Source: Strobilurus pachycystidiatus
Lineage: Eukaryota > Basidiomycota > Agaricomycetes > Agaricales > Physalacriaceae
NCBI GenBank assembly: GCA_019915135.1
Contig: JAHLMK010000006.1
Span: 744,001 to 808,000, forward strand
Direction: 5' to 3'
DNA: 64,000 nucleotides
Shown here: positions 1-9,814 of the stretch, one piece after another
How positions within the stretch are numbered: the stretch's first letter is position 1
Layout of the letters: the number at the start of each line of letters is the position of its first letter
Program-made: the position numbers and the translations under genes
The notes under the pieces: model-generated
Told to the model about the DNA's origin: nothing
Seen by the model: the letters and a program-made list of their open reading frames with translations, nothing else
The model's database searches: none

Positions 1-819
1 AAGGAGATCCCGTCTCGAGTCGAAGCTTTACGGGCGGAATCCGGAACGACGTGTACCATTGCGCTGATTGACCCGTTGAGAACGATCCATGTTGGCAATG
101 TTGGCGATTCCGATGCATGTCAGTCTTCATCCTATTGTCCCTCTTTCCACCCTAAGCTCAAGCCCACTGTCTAAACAGTCCTTTGTATTCTCCGTGAAGA
201 TGATTGGCATTCTGAGGCATTGACGGTTACTCATCACTGCAGCAACCCGCTTGAACTCGAACGCGTCAGGGAGGAGCATCCCGGTGAACCGTTCTGCCTC
301 GACGAATCGAGGTCGGTTGCAAGGATACTAGGGGGACAGTTTCTCACCCGTGGTAATGATCTTTGTGAACCGAAATCGCGATCAATTCTAACCTCCCCCC
401 AAGCCATGGGAAACTTTCCCTACAAACTTCCAACCGAGTACCACGAAAGGGCTTCAGCAGTAGGCTTGTTTGACCCAAGGCTACTCGTCAACTGCCTCAC
501 CCCTCCATACATATCCAACATCGCGGACGTGAAACACGCTCGTCCTCCTCCGGCGTCTGCCAGGTTTCTCATCTTGGGCTCGGATGGGATGGTTGAGCTA
601 TTTGCCCGTTGTAATCCTATCAAGGAACCTCTCGCTGTAGCCAACGCATGCGCTTCCATTGCTATGGCTGCTCAAGTCCAGGGGAAGAATATGGCGCTTG
701 AGATTCTATGGGAGGCATTTGGCGGCGTCAGCGAGAGTAACTTGTACGGAACAGTACTAGCCGGAAAACCCATACGGGGGCGTGTGGATGACACAACGAT
801 TATAGTGATTCCAATCTAA
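1..819 (+). CDS. PP2C-family protein phosphatase, 3' part (5' end outside window)
   Basis: C-terminal portion of a metal-dependent Ser/Thr phosphatase of the PPM/PP2C family, which dephosphorylates protein substrates using two metal ions. The frame is open from base 1. Exon 1 (1-118) carries SGTTCTIALID and VGNVGDSDA, the metal-binding GDS strand. An intron occupies 119-178 (GTCAGT...AACAG), and exon 2 (179-819) resumes with FLCILREDDWHSEALT. Further family landmarks are EEHPGE, ARILGGQFLTR, LILGSDGMVEL (the metal-binding SDG) and the closing GRVDDTTIIVIPI, close to the usual DDxTVxVV ending. About 250 residues are visible. The start and N-terminal third lie upstream of the window. The layout resembles mitochondrial pyruvate-dehydrogenase-phosphatase-like PP2Cs, but that subclass is inference. 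Confidence 0.85.
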
Positions 820-1009
820 ACCATAACCACCCTTGATGCATGAAGCTGTCTGACTGTTCCTTTACTAGCCGAGTGCCTGCAGCAGGATTAGGGAGACTGT
901 ACAAGGAACCTGCGCCGCCGCCGTGCATTTCACTATCAATGATTAAAGCTATTTAAATCGACTATTATACAATAAGTAGGTATAAACGTGTAGGCAATGA
1001 GTCGCAATG
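820..1009. other. Convergent intergenic spacer
   Basis: 190 bp between the convergent stop codons of the PP2C gene and SDR copy A. It contains an AT-rich stretch (about 940-990). No further feature was recognised. Confidence 0.5.
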
Positions 1010-1948
1010 TCAATAGCAAACGCTGATACATCCATTTCCATATTCGCCCCACTTCTTCGTCACCGCATCAACTACGAAGTGCGCCACGTCCCGTCTCGAG
1101 ATCTTCCACCCATTGACGTCCTCACCATCCGATACCCTATAAGCGTGCGCGTCGGAATCAGCTTTGCACTTGCCATCCGTGAACAGCCCAGCCCTGACGA
1201 CCAACGCGTTCTTCATACTGCCAGGAGGCAATAGTCCCGCTCTGTCAGTCCAATTCTCCCCCATATATTCTGGCCCTGGGCCGAGGTCCCAAGCCCGTCC
1301 GGCAACGTGAGCCAGTGCGCGTTCCGCGCCCAACTTGTCGGCGTGAGGCTCGGCGAGGAAGTGTCCGTAGAAGCCTTTGATCATGAAAGGGAGTTTGGCG
1401 TGCGAGGTGGGGGTGACGCCGATTGTAGAGATCATGACCAGTTTGGGCGGGGAAGATGAGGATGGGATGGTGCAGAGGACGTTTAGGAGGCATTGGGCAA
1501 CGAGGTTGGGAGGGTTGGTGATGAAGCCCCTTGTGAGATGGAAGGATGGAGCACCGCCTTTGTAAGAAGACTTGTCAGTTCATCCGACGTTAAAGTTATA
1601 TGCATACTGACCGATTGTGAACAGCACAACGTCGATTGGCAACAGTGAAGATGCAGCGCTCCATGCGGACTGAACGTCCTCTTGCTTGAGGGCATCGCAT
1701 TTCACGAGTTTGGCGTGACCAGACGAGATAAAAGGTTCTATTTCCTGGTTTCCATCGAATACGGTCGTGGAACGGAGAGCGAATGTAACAGTCGACCCGA
1801 GTCCTTCGAATAAAGATCAGAGGAAATTTCTGGACGAGGGAGAATCCAGATACTCACCTAATAAGCGGACAGCAGCATAGTACCCAACGCCCTTGGATCC
1901 ACCAAGGACAAGAACGTTGCTGTACCCTTCGAGGTTTGCTGAAGACAT
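1010..1948 (-). CDS. Atypical SDR / NAD(P)-binding Rossmann protein, copy A
   Basis: A 276-residue protein in three exons: 1948-1858, 1803-1612 and 1557-1010. The joins are in frame (91+192+548 nt). The N-terminus MSSANLEGYSNVLVLGGSKG, followed by VGYYAAVRLLG, is a Rossmann nucleotide-binding fold with the GGSKGVG glycine motif. The sequence then follows the extended/atypical (NmrA-like) SDR pattern and lacks the YxxxK of classical SDRs. Substrate and reaction are unknown. The start was chosen because MSSANLEG is conserved in copy B, whereas the upstream in-frame ATG of copy A (1957) is ATT in copy B. Copy B (9815-14236) is a near-identical inverted duplicate and further remnants lie at 17229 and 20107. 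Copy A has short uninterrupted introns (54 bp each), so it serves as the ancestral reference for the insertions in copy B. Confidence 0.85.
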
Positions 1949-2003
1949 GTAGGCCATGATGAGAGATGAGGATTGCAGTAAAGGTGGGCGAAGCTGATAA
2001 CTG

Positions 2004-2010
2004 TTTTATA
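2004..2010 (-). promoter_or_regulatory. TATA-like box of SDR copy A
   Basis: TATAAAA read on the minus strand, 56 bp upstream of the chosen ATG. The surrounding sequence is conserved upstream of copy B, so the promoter was duplicated with the gene. Confidence 0.5.
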
Positions 2011-2059
2011 GTGGCATTATGCGAAGCACGGTTCAGGGGCGCGGATCTACAACATCCGA

Positions 2060-2987
2060 TGCGAAACACGTATTACTCTATATTTACGCGCCACGCGTTC
2101 TGTTAGCAAGTTTGCCGATACCCCTGCCTTGACTGCCGACCTTCCGACCTTCCTCTGGAGCGTTGTTGGAACTTGTTGCCAATGTTGGTGCATAAATTTG
2201 TCATGGGGAAACTTCGGACGAATGAAATCTATGGCAGAGCAGGCCATGAGCCATGCGCAGGCGGGTGAGGAAAATCCTCGTACAGTGTTTGCAGCAATGA
2301 ATCCGACAATCACTGGCATTGGAAGAGACGAAAATCACTTGTCCGTAGAATCGGCGTAGATGGACAACCGATACTTAGTTACGCGTATATACGAACTCAT
2401 GCGGCCGGCATGCGACACCAGCGCAATGCCGAGCGGTATCTCGGCCCGCCTCGTCTCGCGAGTCGCCACGCAACGAGGGAAGATCCGAAAGACGTTGGGC
2501 CAAAACAACGCGCCAGGACCCTTACTGTAGTGAGTGTAGAGTAGACCTATGTATCCGACTGGCTTGACCTTCATATAAGCATCGTTTATCAGTCCTGCGT
2601 CCGGTGCAATGAAGCAAGGAATGAGTGCAATTGTTGTCCTTCTTCTGCTTCATCCTCCGGAGGGACGAACTGGTCAGTGACCGATGCATTTACCCAGCTT
2701 TGAGACGAACTGCACAATCGGGAATAGAGACTCGTCGATACGCGCCATGGTGGTAAGATAGAAAGCCGACGCATTTCCAGATATGGCAACTTCCGCTGCT
2801 CGCGCTTCACGAAGACAGCAGCAACCGCCGGCTACCAGAGATTTCATTGCATGTACGCGGTACCAAATTCTCGAGTCTCAGTACTCACGGCTCAACAAAC
2901 TGTGAACAGAGGCGTGGCATATTAGAACAACACTCAAGATAGATGATGATAGGAATAGAAAACAAATCTACAAGTACAAGCGCGCAT
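2060..2987. other. Intergenic region, nothing recognised
   Basis: About 930 bp between SDR copy A (divergent) and the 3' end of ubc13. Only short open frames without family resemblance occur here. It probably holds the copy A promoter and the ubc13 3' UTR. Confidence 0.4.
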
Positions 2988-3696
2988 CTAGCCCGAGGCA
3001 TAGAGCTGTGTCCACTCCTGGCTGACGCGCTGGGCGTCCTTCTCATTCTCCTTGTAATGCTTGGCGACGTCGGTGGCGAGGGGGTCATCGGGGTTGGGCG
3101 CACTGAGCAGCGCTTGTATCGAGAGCAGGACGGTGCGGATTTGGAGTGCGGGAGACCATTTGTCTGTCAACAGCGGTTATGAAGGAAGAGACAAGACGGG
3201 AGGATAAGAACCTTTCAAGATGTCCAAGCAGATTCGGCCGAGTTTATCTAACGAACGACCGGTGAGCGCGCGAGCATGGATGATGGGAGGCATGTGGCGC
3301 ACCGATATTGGGATGGTAGATCTTGGTGAGGAAGCGAACTTTGGGTGGCGCCATGGGGTATTCTTCGGGGAGGAACAGCTCTAGACTGAAGACGCCGGCT
3401 GTGTGGCGGTGAACAGGGAGAACGAGGAGTATGCGTGAGTGACGCACAAGCAAACGGGCTCCCGTCAGGCCCTTGGATCGTGACATCGAAATAGCGCAGA
3501 TTGTCTTCGTGCGGGGAGGCGGTGATGCCGGGCGCGGGGTCGGCGACGAGGCGCTCGGTTTCCTTGTGGTCATCGGTACGCGACTAAGGGCGATGGAGGG
3601 ACGAGCTAACCTTGATAATGCGCTGCGATCGATAATCAGGCAGATGAGCGCCGTACCTGCCAGCAGGGACATGGAGCATACCTTTGGCAGAGACAT
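2988..3696 (-). CDS. ubc13: Ubiquitin-conjugating enzyme E2, Ubc13/UBE2N type
   Basis: E2 enzyme that, with a Uev/Mms2 partner, builds K63-linked ubiquitin chains in post-replication DNA repair. Six exons were assembled: 3696-3682, 3622-3611, 3562-3448, 3398-3303, 3247-3212 and 3163-2988. They sum to 450 nt, giving 149 residues, the usual length. Landmarks are [63 protein letters not shown], then [20 protein letters not shown] with the catalytic Cys in RICLDIL, and [14 protein letters not shown]. The C-terminus is WTQLYASG. The second exon is only 12 nt (RIIK), and five introns in a 150-residue protein is dense. All key residues are present, so it should be functional. Confidence 0.95.
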
Positions 3697-4354
3697 GGGG
3701 TCGTAAATTGCGGCAGGAGCAGGACGGAGAGGACAGCGAGCTCGTCAACCTGGCGACGATGTCAGTGGTAAGAGGCCAAAATGGGAAATCGGGGGCCCAG
3801 GCTCGAGTGATTGATCAAGGTCGGCATATTTGGAAGTGCGTCGGCTTTCTGTCTCTTACCACCACCATGCCGCGAATCGACGACTTCACATATTCCTCGC
3901 CGCAAGATTCTCGCCAAATCCTCACACTTGGGTCGGGCATCCGCAGACAGTGTAATCTCCGACACCAGCGATGGCTCGTATCAACAACCGCTCACCAAGC
4001 CAGACAAACCCAAAGGCCACACTGCTTGTGCAAACCTGTCTCTCTCTCTCTGACACGAGCGTGGCTGCCATCTCTGCAGGTTTGTCGTATCTTGTCACTG
4101 TGCGCGGAGGCGAAGATAGCAAGGAGCAATCGAGGACCTTTTGACCGAACGGTGAGTGTAAATCCGAGTTCGAGGTTCTCCCCAATCTGATCCACTACCC
4201 ACCTCGACTAGGACAGACACGCACTTCCTTGCTTTATTCCACACGACCTTCTTGGCTCCATCCAATGGCTGATCCACTCATACCCGGAATGCGTGGTCAC
4301 GGTGAAGACCAAACCGCTATCCCACCGCGACTGGAGAGTGTCGCGCCCTTTCCT

Positions 4355-4701
4355 CTGACACAACATGGGATCTCATCGTCTCATACCCAACTCTCCACCT
4401 CCCCGAATCACGGCTCATTCAAATTCTTGCAAATTCCTCCGGTCCCATCGAACCGACACGTCCTGTTCCACCGCCCTCCTGGACACGATGTCCTCCCAGA
4501 CCTACAGGCTCTTGCAGATTTTCTGCGACCACATTTTCTTCCAGTGTCATGATGCTTCTCGGGGGGTGCGGGACGTGTGCAGCTATCTGGTTCCCGTATG
4601 AGAATGTTATCACTGATTTACTTCAGCGTAATACGAATCTTTGCAACCTCTGCCTTCCTCTTCACGTCTGGTTGCAAGTGCAAGGAGGGATTACTCTGTG
4701 A
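4355..4701 (+). CDS. Unrecognised open frame, possible last exon of a hypothetical gene
   Basis: The frame from DTTWDLIVSYP through ESRLIQILANSSG to VWLQVQGGITL stays open for about 115 codons and ends at TGA 4699-4701. Just upstream, 4213-4354 reads LLGSIQWLIHSYPECVVTV in a frame that would join after a 5' GTGAGT...CTAG intron (about 4151-4212). These segments look more protein-like than their alternatives, but the joins are not clean and no domain is recognised. It may be a gene sharing the promoter region of ubc13, a decayed gene, or chance. Low confidence. Confidence 0.22.
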
Positions 4702-4822
4702 CTGTAGACTAGTTGTAGCATGATGTTTTGGAAGCCGGGACTTGGCCGAATACACCTCCTTCACGCGCATCAGGAATCTGAAGGCTGTGGCGAGAAATAT
4801 TTTACCAGAAACAGAGTATATA

Positions 4823-6162
4823 CTACAACCTTATTTTAACATCTTTGGTCTGTTCCTCAAGCCAAGTCCAAAGCTTGGCTCCGAGTTCTGGATCGGATGT
4901 ACCAGGGTGAGGTGTACCGACTCGCGCCCAAGGTACGAGGTACTATTGAAGAAGAAGCTGTTAGTCGAGAACTTTGCTTCCAGAAATGGAGTGACCTTTC
5001 CGTTCGCGTCAGCCGCCTGCGGGGAAGTTGCAGCCCAGAGGGGAGTCAAGGCTCCCTGTGCGGCGTTGTACGACAAGTAACCCTAGAATTGTCAGAACAA
5101 CTTCGATTTCAGAAAGATGGATGTACATACGACTATCTTCACCACAGTCGGAGACATGGTTCGTCCCAGGTTGGTGACGATCAGACCTACAGTGGCATAC
5201 ACTGTTTAGCATGCCGGGCGGAAGAGTGCACGACTCCGAGTCCTACTTACCGGGATGAACAGACGTCGACACGATTCCCTTATCGGCGAACCGTCTCGCA
5301 AACTCGTTGGACACGACAACATTGGCCTGTGATCATAGAGATTTCAGTAGTGCACGAAAGCGGAGCAAGGGATGACGAGGGCTCACAAACTTGCTCTGGT
5401 TGTATAGATCTAACGGCTTTGTCTTCTGGCGTTCGGGTCCATCGAAGATGGTGTCCCAATCAATCCCTTTGGAAAGGATATGCCCATGGGAGGATAGGTT
5501 GACGACTCGGGACGAGCCAGTTGCTTGGAGTTGAGGGATCAGGAGGCGGGTGAAGTAGTAGTGTCCTAAGTAGCCCCGTGTTAAACGAGGAGCCAAGGAA
5601 AAAGGCGTTGATTCAGACTCACCGACGACGTTTACGCCAAATTGAAGATCATAGCCCTCAGTAGTGAGCGCTGTGGGGTCAGGGATCATCACGCCTCTGT
5701 GAGTGTATCAGTATTGGCTTCCCGAGTCGACGGTCCGGGTGTAGGCCCGGGCACGCACGCGTTGTTAATGAGAACGTCCAGTGTATTCTCGAGCTTTTGA
5801 AACGCATGCGCTGCAGCCTTGACAGAGCTAAGGCTCGCGAGGTTAAGCTCCAGGAAGTGCGCCTCGTTATCGGTCATAGACTTGAGTCCTTGAATGGTAG
5901 CTTCGACACGAGCTTTATCGTGTGACGCGATATAGACCTTGGCATGCTTGGAGAGTAAGGCCTTGACGGTCTCCTTTCCTATGCCGCTGTTTCCTCCTAG
6001 AGCCGTATAGTTAGCCTCCGAGTTCGCTGCAGCGTCGGTAGACTCTGAATCGGACTCACCAGTGACGATGATCACCTTACCAGTCAAGTCAGGGATGTCG
6101 TTGACGGTCCATGTCGCTCTCGGGGGCCAGTTGGCACTGTACATGGACATTGCGGTACCCAT
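4823..6162 (-). CDS. Classical short-chain dehydrogenase/reductase (retinol-dehydrogenase-like)
   Basis: NAD(P)-dependent oxidoreductase. Exon 1 is 6162-6060, exon 2 5996-5759, exon 3 5696-5633 and exon 4 starts at 5565; three or four further short exons run to the TAG at 4825-4823. The N-terminus is [20 protein letters not shown]. The cofactor motif is split by intron 1, reading [16 protein letters not shown] (TGxxxGIG). Other landmarks are [15 protein letters not shown] (NNAG), VVNLSSHGH (catalytic Ser) and [20 protein letters not shown] (YxxxK catalytic Tyr and Lys). SVHPG and the C-terminal [17 protein letters not shown] match the fungal subfamily related to retinol dehydrogenase 11-14 / WW-domain oxidoreductase. 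The substrate cannot be predicted. No disabling change was seen. Confidence 0.9.
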
Positions 6163-7078
6163 CGTTGAGAAAGTGGGTAGGAATGAAGCTTGCGTATGCA
6201 AAGAGCGAAGGTGGAAAATGTCCGTTAAACATGTGTATGCTTGATTCCGCCGCTCTAGATCAACCTTCTGTGATGACGGCCACACGCAAGGCCACACGAA
6301 CATGTTTTGCCCATACCGTGTCGCCGAGATCAAGCTTCCGACTCAGTCAGAAGTGGGTTCATCTGGACCCACTGTGGGTATTTGGAAGCCATCGAAGTCT
6401 CTTGTGCGCAGGCATCAGTGATGGCTATCCAGTGGCCGTACTGTAAAGGACGCTTCGATTCTGTCAAGCTATGCTCGTAGAGGGAATCTGATGTAACAGT
6501 TGGCTTCAAAGGAAGGAAGTGTTAAGCGTCGGCACTCGGCGGAGTCGGCACTGCCAAATTGGGCACGCGAGAAATGGAGATTGCATTCTTTCGTCTTGCC
6601 ATCACCATGGATCACTCTTCGTGTACACTGCCCACTGTGCAACGTGTAACGCTTAGCATGGCGATTGATTATAGCGGCTACTCCGAGGAGGATCTTCCCT
6701 TACCACTGAGTAGCCTGACTTCCAAATTCTAGCCCATCTTCATCGTCAATTCCAAGGCCTTCCTCGGCGACGATCTCCTCCGTGGCGCCCGTGCCTATCG
6801 AAATTGACGACACGAATTTGGAACTGCTCTCAGGCTGCGTAGCTCTGAGACGCGACGAGGAGCGGCAGTCCGTCGTGATCTCCAATATGTATGTGCTAGG
6901 CTGCCAGCGCTGTCCTCTGGGAATACTTTCTTACATATATCGTGTCGATGCCAGGTCCGAATTGCGTCCTCCGCACAGACCTGCGGCTTCTGCCCGATTT
7001 TGGCGGTCTTCCCTCGAAACAACTTACCTCCCCGCTCCTTAAAGCGTTCGCCCTTGAGGTTATGGCAGCCTGTGGACC
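6163..7078. other. Divergent intergenic region
   Basis: Shared upstream region between the SDR (minus) and the O-methyltransferase (plus). Open frames at 6111-6446 and 6782-7042 show no family resemblance. It most likely holds two promoters and 5' UTRs. Confidence 0.4.
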
Positions 7079-8903
7079 ATGCCAATGTCCTGTGCTACTA
7101 TCACTCTCTTGCGCCGACTAGCGGCTTCAATCACAGCCGGCGTGGATGCCATCGAGGAGCGCTGCTTGGAGGATGATCTTCACTTTCCAGCTCTTGACGA
7201 ACCTCTCGATCATTCGGAGTCGGAAAGGGTGAAGGGGATACCCGAAATATCGCAGGCGATATCTACCATCGTCGCTGCCGCAAGCCAGCTCTCCGCAATA
7301 CTTCTGCCTGTCAAGACTACCATCCTCGCATCCGCGTTACGGGTATGTCCTTATATCTTCCCTTGCGACGTCACTCATCCAAGATATTCCTACTTAGTTC
7401 CAATTATCTTCTTCATTATTCGTAGCGGAAGCTTTGAACGTGACCGAGATCCTTCATGATGCTGGGCCGAGTGTACGAGTCCTCTTCCCTCGTCTCTTCT
7501 TACATGTCTTATCGGTCTTTAGGGCATGCATGTCGCGCAAATTGCAGCCACCGCAAACACCGATCCCGATAAACTCTGTTCGTCTGTCCATACCCTTCTG
7601 CCACTCCTACAAAGATTGACCTGCAAAACAGTGACAATCCTGCGCCTCCTGGCATCCGAGCATATATTTACCGAGATAGCTCCCAGTGTCTTTGCGAATA
7701 ACCGGCTATCATCTCTCCTAGATTCAGGAAGATCAGTGCCTGAACTGTTTGACATGTAGGCCTTTACTTGATCACTTCGGACGACTATCTCAACTAGATC
7801 TGGCCTCCAGGTCCACGTTCAAGTACACCAGTCCATGCAATCCCGTCATAGCGCTCGTTAGTCACCTGTATGTGTATCTTTCGGTACACTCTCGTGGATG
7901 CATATACTCAGCACCAGGATGTATGTAGGGCAGACGGAATTGGACCCAGCTTACAGCTCCCCGCCTACATGGCCGATCCTACTTTTGCCTTCTCCGACGA
8001 ACCCAACAAGACAGTAACGAATTTTGCCACGAAAACCGACCTGACGTACTTTGAGTATGTTACGTTGCCGGAGAACGAGGACAAGTGGATCAGGTTTGGC
8101 TTGGCTATGGGCTTTCAGGATGCTTCTATCATCAAAGGTCAGTATGCGCGAGATCTGTTGACGCGATGCTGATCTTCGAAGGCTTCGATTGGGCCTCTTT
8201 GGATCAGGATGCCGTGGTGGTGGATATAGGCGGTGGGGTTGGGACCGCCTCGTTGGAGATCGCCAAGGTTCATCCCCATCTGAGGATCATCGTTCAAGAT
8301 CAACCGTCTGTCGAGGGCGATTTCTGTCAGGTAAGCCTTCCTCCACTTGAATTTGGAATTTGAATGCGATTGTCTTGCATAGTTCTGGAAGACCCACCAC
8401 GCCCAGGCGCTCACGTCCGATAGAGTCAGGTTTCAATGTACGCTTGTCACTCCTGAACAAGTTCTTCCGGTCACTCACGAGGATAGGCCACGACTTCTTT
8501 GACCCCCAGCCTGTTCAGAACGCCGACATCTACATTGTCCGCTCGGTGTTGCACGACTGGAACGACGCCAGCTGCGTGCGCATCTTGCAGCACTGCCGTG
8601 ACGCCTCAAGCCCGAACAGCAAACTCCTCATCATCGATGGGCTCCTCTCAGATGGCCATGGTACCGCGGTGTTTCTGGGGCATGCGTTCTCGCTCAGCGT
8701 AAGTAACGTTCCCGTCCGTGTTATTCCTGCTGAGGCTGAAGATCTTGGCCTCGTAGATGACGACGTGGGTGAATGGGAAAGAGAGGACGGTGGCGGAGTT
8801 TGAGGAGGTGTTGGGGAAGAGTGGGTGGAGGGTGGACGAGGTCATTCGACCGGATGCGATTTCGTATCAGGGCATTGTCGTGGCTGTTCCTCGGTGTAGG
8901 TGA
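7079..8903 (+). CDS. SAM-dependent O-methyltransferase (fungal plant-OMT-like family)
   Basis: Transfers a methyl group from S-adenosylmethionine to a hydroxyl of a small aromatic compound. An N-terminal helical/dimerisation part starts MPMSCATITLLRRLAASI. It is followed by the winged-helix segment ALNVTEILHDAGPS|GMHVAQIAATANTDP and then LLASEHIFTEIAPSVFANNR. The SAM-binding motif I is VVVDIGGGVGTASLEIAKVH. GHDFFDPQPVQNADIY precedes VRSVLHDWNDA, which contains the catalytic-type His, and LLIIDGLLS follows. The C-terminal exon reads MTTWVNGKERTVAEFEEVLG and stops at 8901-8903. Introns of about 50-90 bp interrupt the gene repeatedly. The join after exon 1 (donor at 7343) does not give a clean frame into ALNVTEIL with the obvious acceptor, so a non-standard splice or a one-base shift is possible. 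A diverged paralogue lies at 54596-57913. Confidence 0.8.
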
Positions 8904-9700
8904 GGAGTGGCGGAAAGGCTCAAGAAAATATTTGAATGAGTTCTAGTGATACACTATGAGCTAGTTGACCGTTGGGTATAGTACCTCGGCATACGCAGCT
9001 CTAAGCAAATCACAGGCCAAGTACTTGGACCGAGTGACATGGACGTCGCTATGATTATGATGATACGCAGCTGAAATCAAGATGACTTTGTCCACAAGAC
9101 GCCTCACTCGGAAGGTATCTCTGTCTGGTGGTGGGACACCATTTCCGAGGAGAGAACAAAGCTCAAGCAATGAATTGGGGAACAAAATGTCTTCAGAAGA
9201 TCAGCCTGCACAGAGAGCGTTCAATTCAACTGAAAAACAAACAAGTAACAGACAAGGTCTCCAGCATGGGACTCGCCTTCCACGTCAAATAGCAGGTTCC
9301 CTCAAATACCGAGCTTACTTCAACGCTTTGGAGCTCGATGTTGTTCTCCAAGATTGCCATGTGAGGGGTTCGAGGCGGCCGTATTACCGACGGCCTGTGG
9401 TACCGCTCGGTATATTTAGATTTCAGATGCGCGTTTCACTGGCAACAATCCGGACACGCGTACGTTCGGCTCTTCTAGTGCCAGCGATCAATTGAATTTA
9501 TTCCTGTATGCACTGTCTTTCATCTGGGATGCGCTTGGTTTCAAACCTCTCTTGTATAAAGTTTGCTTATTGACAAAATGATCCAGTCTACTGGCGCAAA
9601 CTTAAGGAGTACTGTAACTCCACGAAGGTTACCAAAGCATAACAAGATGTGTGGCGACGTACACGACTCGTACACGTAACTGAGGGTGTCACATCGGTTG
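8904..9700. other. Intergenic region, nothing recognised
   Basis: About 800 bp between OMT1 and the promoter of SDR copy B. A 137-codon open frame at 9082-9495 has no recognisable similarity. The duplicated promoter begins near 9700 with a short tandem repeat of GTAGATCCGCGCCCCTG-like sequence. Confidence 0.35.
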
Positions 9701-9751
9701 TAGGAGATCCGCGCCCCTGTAGATCCGCGCCCCTGAACCGTGCTATACCGC

Positions 9752-9757
9752 TATAAA
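9752..9757 (+). promoter_or_regulatory. TATA box of SDR copy B
   Basis: TATAAA 58 bp upstream of the copy B ATG, in sequence collinear with the promoter of copy A (GAACCGTGC...CTATAAA.CAGTTATCAGCTTCGCCCACC). Confidence 0.5.
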
Positions 9758-9814
9758 TCAGTTATCAGCTTCGCCCACCTGTTACGGCAATCTTCATCTC
9801 TCATCATTGCCTAC

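Noticed and set aside
1010..9000. Secondary-metabolite cluster (two OMTs, SDRs, MFS, Zn2Cys6 regulator in the window)
   Set aside because: No polyketide, peptide or terpene backbone gene is present and the candidate tailoring genes are up to 50 kb apart with housekeeping genes between them.
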